From assembly GCA_036744005.1 (NCBI GenBank), contig DAINOJ010000001.1, forward strand, positions 62,001 to 126,000: a stretch of DNA of 64,000 bases, read 5' to 3'. Of the stretch, positions 61,162 through 64,000 are shown one piece after another. Every line of letters begins with the position of its first letter. Position 1 is the stretch's first letter. The notes below the pieces were generated by a model. That model saw only the letters and a list, made by a program, of their open reading frames with translations. It did not search any database and was not told the origin of the DNA. Origin of the DNA: CALCNS01 sp937897315 (GTDB lineage Bacteria > Bacillota > JAAYKD01). The translations under genes and the position numbers were made by a program.

Positions 61162-62865
61162 ATGAAAATGTCCCGATTATTCGGAAAAACGATTCGAGAG
61201 GTTCCTGCGGAAGCCGAAATCGATAGTCACAAACTGATCCTTCGCGCCGGATTAGTACGAAAGTTAGCATCCGGTATTTATCAATATAATCCTTTGGCAT
61301 GGAGAACCATGAAAAAGATCCAAGAAATCCTACGCAATGAAATGGACGGCATTGGCATGCAGGAGATCAATATGCCAGTGGTTCAACCTGCAGAGTTGTG
61401 GCAGGAATCCGGGCGTTGGTATACTGTCGGTAGCGAATTAACACGATTTAAAGATCGTGGCGGACGAGACATGATTCTAGCCATTACCCATGAAGAATCG
61501 GTAACTGAGTTGGTACGTAACGAGATTAGTAGTTACAGACAATTGCCATTAGCTCTTTATCAAATACAGATGAAATTTCGTGACGAACCCCGAGCACGTG
61601 GCGGTTTAATTCGTGTACGTGAATTCTATATGAAAGATGGATACAGCTTTCACATAAACGAGGAAGACTTAGATGCTTACTATGAAGAGGTTACCCAAGC
61701 GTATTTCAGAATTTTTAAACGAGCTGGTTTGGATGTGATTTCTGTTCGTTCAGATAATGGTAATATTGGTGGTAAGGTATCTCATGAATACATGTATGTA
61801 ACCCCAATCGGAGAAGATCGATTGATTTTGTGCCCGCAATGCGATTATTCAGCGAACCAAGAAGTAGCCGAGTCAAAAAAGACGATGAAAACCGATCAAC
61901 CTATGTTATCGTTAGAGAAAATCGCTACTCCGAACTGCAAAACCATTGAACAGGTAGCGAAGTATTTGGGAGCATCATCGAATCAATGCTTAAAGGCTCT
62001 TTTTTATGTCAGCAAAGGACAAGTTGTGATGATTGCCATACGTGGTGATTTGGAATTGAACGAAATCAAGCTTAAGAAAATACTGGATGACCCGAATATT
62101 CGTATGGCGGTAGAAGAAGAAGTCTTACAAGCCGGCATTGTTGCGGGATATGCTTCACCGGTTCATCAAAGCATTCGAATTCTTATAGATGAATCAATAG
62201 CGAATGGCAGTAATTGGATTGCTGGAGCAAATGAGGCAGGTTTTCATTACACCAATGTTAACTTAGGTAGAGATTTTCAGGGAGAGGGGCCGTATGATTT
62301 AGAGTTGGTTTCTGCCGGAGCAGCTTGTCCCAATTGTGGTTCCACCTTGAGAGAAGCCAGAGGCGTGGAAGTAGGAAATATTTTCAAACTTGGTACAAAA
62401 TATTCTTCATCGATGAAAGCGACTTTTCTTGACGAGAATGGTGATTCGAAACCCATGGTCATGGGATGTTACGGCATTGGGTTAGGACGCCTATTATCTT
62501 GCGTGATCGAGGAACACCATGATGATGCAGGTATTATATGGCCTATGTCGGTTGCTCCTTATCATGTCTACTTATGTAGTGTCGGTGTGCAACCGGAAGT
62601 GCTGGAAGAAGCCGATCGTCTCTACCAGGAATTAACCTCAGCTGGTATTGAAGTGTTGTACGATGACAGAGATTTACGCCCCGGGGTCAAATTTAATGAT
62701 GCAGATCTATTGGGAATGCCAATTCGATTGGTTGTTTCGGCTCGTCATTTGGCTAATCAGGAAATTGAATTAAAGGAACGACATAAAACCGAAGCAGTGA
62801 AAGTATCCAAAGCAGAGATTATTTCAACGTTACGAGAATTAGTCTCTGAGGGCCTACGGTCATAA
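61162..62865 (+). CDS. proS: Prolyl-tRNA synthetase (bacterial type, with editing domain)
   Basis: 567 residues. Class II motif 1 lies near residue 60, motif 2 in QMKFRDEPRARGGLIRVREF near 135, and motif 3 in GCYGIGLGRLLSCV near 440. The inserted YbaK-type editing domain (about 225-385) is present, and a C-terminal anticodon-binding domain follows. It charges tRNA-Pro and clears Ala-tRNA-Pro. AAAGGAGA precedes the ATG, 13 bases after the nitroreductase gene. No T-box leader is present. A terminator follows. Confidence 0.96.
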   Translation: MKMSRLFGKTIREVPAEAEIDSHKLILRAGLVRKLASGIYQYNPLAWRTMKKIQEILRNEMDGIGMQEINMPVVQPAELWQESGRWYTVGSELTRFKDRGGRDMILAITHEESVTELVRNEISSYRQLPLALYQIQMKFRDEPRARGGLIRVREFYMKDGYSFHINEEDLDAYYEEVTQAYFRIFKRAGLDVISVRSDNGNIGGKVSHEYMYVTPIGEDRLILCPQCDYSANQEVAESKKTMKTDQPMLSLEKIATPNCKTIEQVAKYLGASSNQCLKALFYVSKGQVVMIAIRGDLELNEIKLKKILDDPNIRMAVEEEVLQAGIVAGYASPVHQSIRILIDESIANGSNWIAGANEAGFHYTNVNLGRDFQGEGPYDLELVSAGAACPNCGSTLREARGVEVGNIFKLGTKYSSSMKATFLDENGDSKPMVMGCYGIGLGRLLSCVIEEHHDDAGIIWPMSVAPYHVYLCSVGVQPEVLEEADRLYQELTSAGIEVLYDDRDLRPGVKFNDADLLGMPIRLVVSARHLANQEIELKERHKTEAVKVSKAEIISTLRELVSEGLRS

Positions 62866-62881
62866 GTCTAATTCTGTTATT

Positions 62882-62917
62882 AATGGCGAGTTTCTAAGGA
62901 AACCCGCCATTTTTTTA
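62882..62917 (+). terminator. Terminator after proS
   Basis: AATGGCG-A-GTTTC and GAAAC-C-CGCCATT form a long stem with one mismatch, followed by seven T residues. Confidence 0.9.
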
Positions 62918-62938
62918 CAAATTCTTTGCCTTAACCCC

Positions 62939-62968
62939 TTGTGGTTCGTTTTCGAATAGGTGTATAAT
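62939..62968 (+). promoter_or_regulatory. Promoter for pfkA
   Basis: TATAAT (62963-62968), preceded by TG, and TTGTGG (62939-62944) with an 18-base spacer lie 34 bases before the pfkA start. Confidence 0.65.
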
Positions 62969-63001
62969 TAGATTGAAACTTGCTGTCAAGGGAGAACAAA
63001 A

Positions 63002-63961
63002 ATGAAGAGAATCGCATTGTTGACTAGCGGCGGTGATGCTCCGGGAATGAATGCTGCCATTCGTTCTGTGGTTAGAACAGGAATCTATTATGGCTTGGAA
63101 ATGATAGGAATCTTTTATGGATACCAAGGTCTTATGGAAAACCAGATGATTCCACTTGATTTGCGTTCTGTTGGGGATATTATCCAACGGGGGGGAACTC
63201 TCCTGAAAACCTCAAGAGCGCCTGCATTTTTGACTTCAGAAGGTAGAAAGAAAGCATATGATGTTTTAGAGAAAGAAACCATTGACGGTCTAATCGCCAT
63301 TGGGGGAGACGGAACCTTTCGCGGTGCATTAGAAATGACAAAGGAAGGTAAAACGGTAATCGGAATACCGGGTACCATTGATAACGATATACCGGGAACG
63401 GAATACACCATTGGTTTCGATACGGCTGTAAATACAGTTGTCGAAGCAATGAATAAAATCAGAGATACAGCTACCTCACACGAAAGAGTCTTCATCATAG
63501 AAGTCATGGGTCGTTATAGTGGCAATATTGCTTTGCAAGCCGGCTTGGCTGGGGGAGCGGAAGCGATTTTATTGCCCGAAGTTACCCCCGATTTGGGAGC
63601 TCTTGTTCAATCCCTGCAAAACAGCATGAGAAAAGGGAAGAAATTCAGCATCATCTTGGTAGCTGAGGGAGTGATGAAAGCAACTCAACTTCAAACCTAC
63701 CTCAAAGAGAGTGCTGAATTAGAAACTTGGGTCACTGTGTTAGGGCATTTACAAAGAGGAGGAACACCAAGCGTGACTGATAGAATCGTAGCAGCACATA
63801 TGGGGTCTGCTGCTGTGGAAGCTCTTCTGCGAGGGGAGAAAGGGAAAATGGTAACCTGGAACTGCAATCAAATCGGATTATGTGATTTTGAAGAGATGTT
63901 GACCGCTCAAAGAATCTTTGATTCGAGGAGTTTTAAGTTGGCAAACAGATTGTCGATATAG
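63002..63961 (+). CDS. pfkA: ATP-dependent 6-phosphofructokinase
   Basis: 319 residues. LTSGGDAPGMNAAIR binds ATP, IGGDGTFRGA has glycine at the position that selects ATP over pyrophosphate, and GIPGTIDNDI and EVMGRYSG are the catalytic and fructose-6-phosphate regions. It phosphorylates fructose-6-phosphate in glycolysis. AAGGGAG lies upstream of the ATG. The probable pyk start 15 bases later makes the usual pfkA-pyk operon. Confidence 0.97.
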   Translation: MKRIALLTSGGDAPGMNAAIRSVVRTGIYYGLEMIGIFYGYQGLMENQMIPLDLRSVGDIIQRGGTLLKTSRAPAFLTSEGRKKAYDVLEKETIDGLIAIGGDGTFRGALEMTKEGKTVIGIPGTIDNDIPGTEYTIGFDTAVNTVVEAMNKIRDTATSHERVFIIEVMGRYSGNIALQAGLAGGAEAILLPEVTPDLGALVQSLQNSMRKGKKFSIILVAEGVMKATQLQTYLKESAELETWVTVLGHLQRGGTPSVTDRIVAAHMGSAAVEALLRGEKGKMVTWNCNQIGLCDFEEMLTAQRIFDSRSFKLANRLSI

Positions 63962-63976
63962 AAAGAGAGGGTACAA

Positions 63977-64000
63977 ATGAGAAAAACAAAAATAGTAGTG
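63977..64000 (+). CDS. pyk: Probable pyruvate kinase, first eight codons
   Basis: Only MRKTKIVV is in the window, cut by the right edge. Pyruvate kinases typically begin MRKTKIV followed by CTIGPAS, and the gene commonly follows pfkA in Firmicutes. GAGAGGGT lies six to nine bases upstream of the ATG. The identity is likely from position and these residues, but cannot be proven here. Confidence 0.7.

Noticed and set aside
1..64000. Mobile elements, prophage or CRISPR array
   Set aside because: I saw no transposase, integrase, phage structural gene or regularly spaced repeat; gene order and style are uniform throughout.

Overview
This is a dense, essentially complete stretch of a bacterial chromosome, about 57 protein genes plus one tRNA. 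It looks like an anaerobic, low-to-moderate G+C Gram-positive (Firmicutes, Clostridia-like). The reasons are AGGAGG-type ribosome binding sites, frequent TTG/GTG starts, consensus TTGACA-N17-TATAAT promoters, the order tilS-hpt-ftsH, a pyruvate:ferredoxin oxidoreductase, rubredoxin, a preQ1-I riboswitch with QueT, and a Gram-positive-style division/cell-wall cluster. I cannot name the genus. No insertion sequence, prophage, CRISPR array or rRNA was seen, and no gene-free stretch exceeds about 235 bases.

Region 1 (1-31 kb) mixes peptide and amino-acid use with small-molecule genes. It holds the start of purE, a DUF2089 regulator-like protein, deoC, an M14 carboxypeptidase, an M24 aminopeptidase-like protein, a possible Prli42-type miniprotein, an S9 peptidase, a split ThrE-type exporter, psd, a PatB-type C-S lyase, a NUDIX hydrolase and a DnaQ-like exonuclease. 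Next come preQ1 riboswitch-queT, an isoaspartyl dipeptidase, tRNA-Asn, an odd DNA-methylase homologue, an MFS carrier, a VanZ-like protein, pyrrolidone-carboxylate peptidase, a PHP phosphoesterase, a second S9 peptidase, a homoserine-dehydrogenase-like gene, a secreted subtilase, a membrane-anchored protein with three FMN-binding domains, pyrF-pyrE, two M20 amidohydrolases (AbgB/AbgA-like) and kbl. Ten peptidases or amidohydrolases in 30 kb suggest an organism that lives on peptides, with kbl, the C-S lyase and (at 52 kb) PFOR taking the carbon onward.

Region 2 (31-34.5 kb) has a B12-binding radical SAM protein, rubredoxin and a stand-alone AIR-synthase/HypE-like protein. Region 3 (34.6-46.9 kb) is the dcw cluster: MraZ operator, mraZ, rsmH, ftsL, a terminator-like hairpin and a new promoter, then murF, mraY, murD, ftsW, murG, murC, ddl, ftsQ, ftsZ. 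The division transpeptidase (pbpB/spoVD) and murE, which usually lie between ftsL and murF, are missing exactly where the hairpin and promoter occur. There is no ftsA, murB, or spoIIGA-sigE-sigG after ftsZ.

Region 4 (46.9-64 kb) holds a flavodoxin-acetyltransferase fusion next to an Lsa-type ABC-F protein, an ECF sigma/anti-sigma pair, a TrmH-type RNA methyltransferase, PFOR, a 45-residue membrane protein, tilS, hpt, ftsH, a methenyl-THF cyclohydrolase-type protein, a nitroreductase, proS, pfkA and the start of a probable pyruvate kinase gene.

The best candidates for something new are the methylase homologue whose catalytic motif is lost, the triple FMN-binding protein, the rewired dcw cluster, the flavodoxin-GNAT/ABC-F pair and the two conserved-looking miniproteins. 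I did not find a clear multi-gene defence or mobile system.
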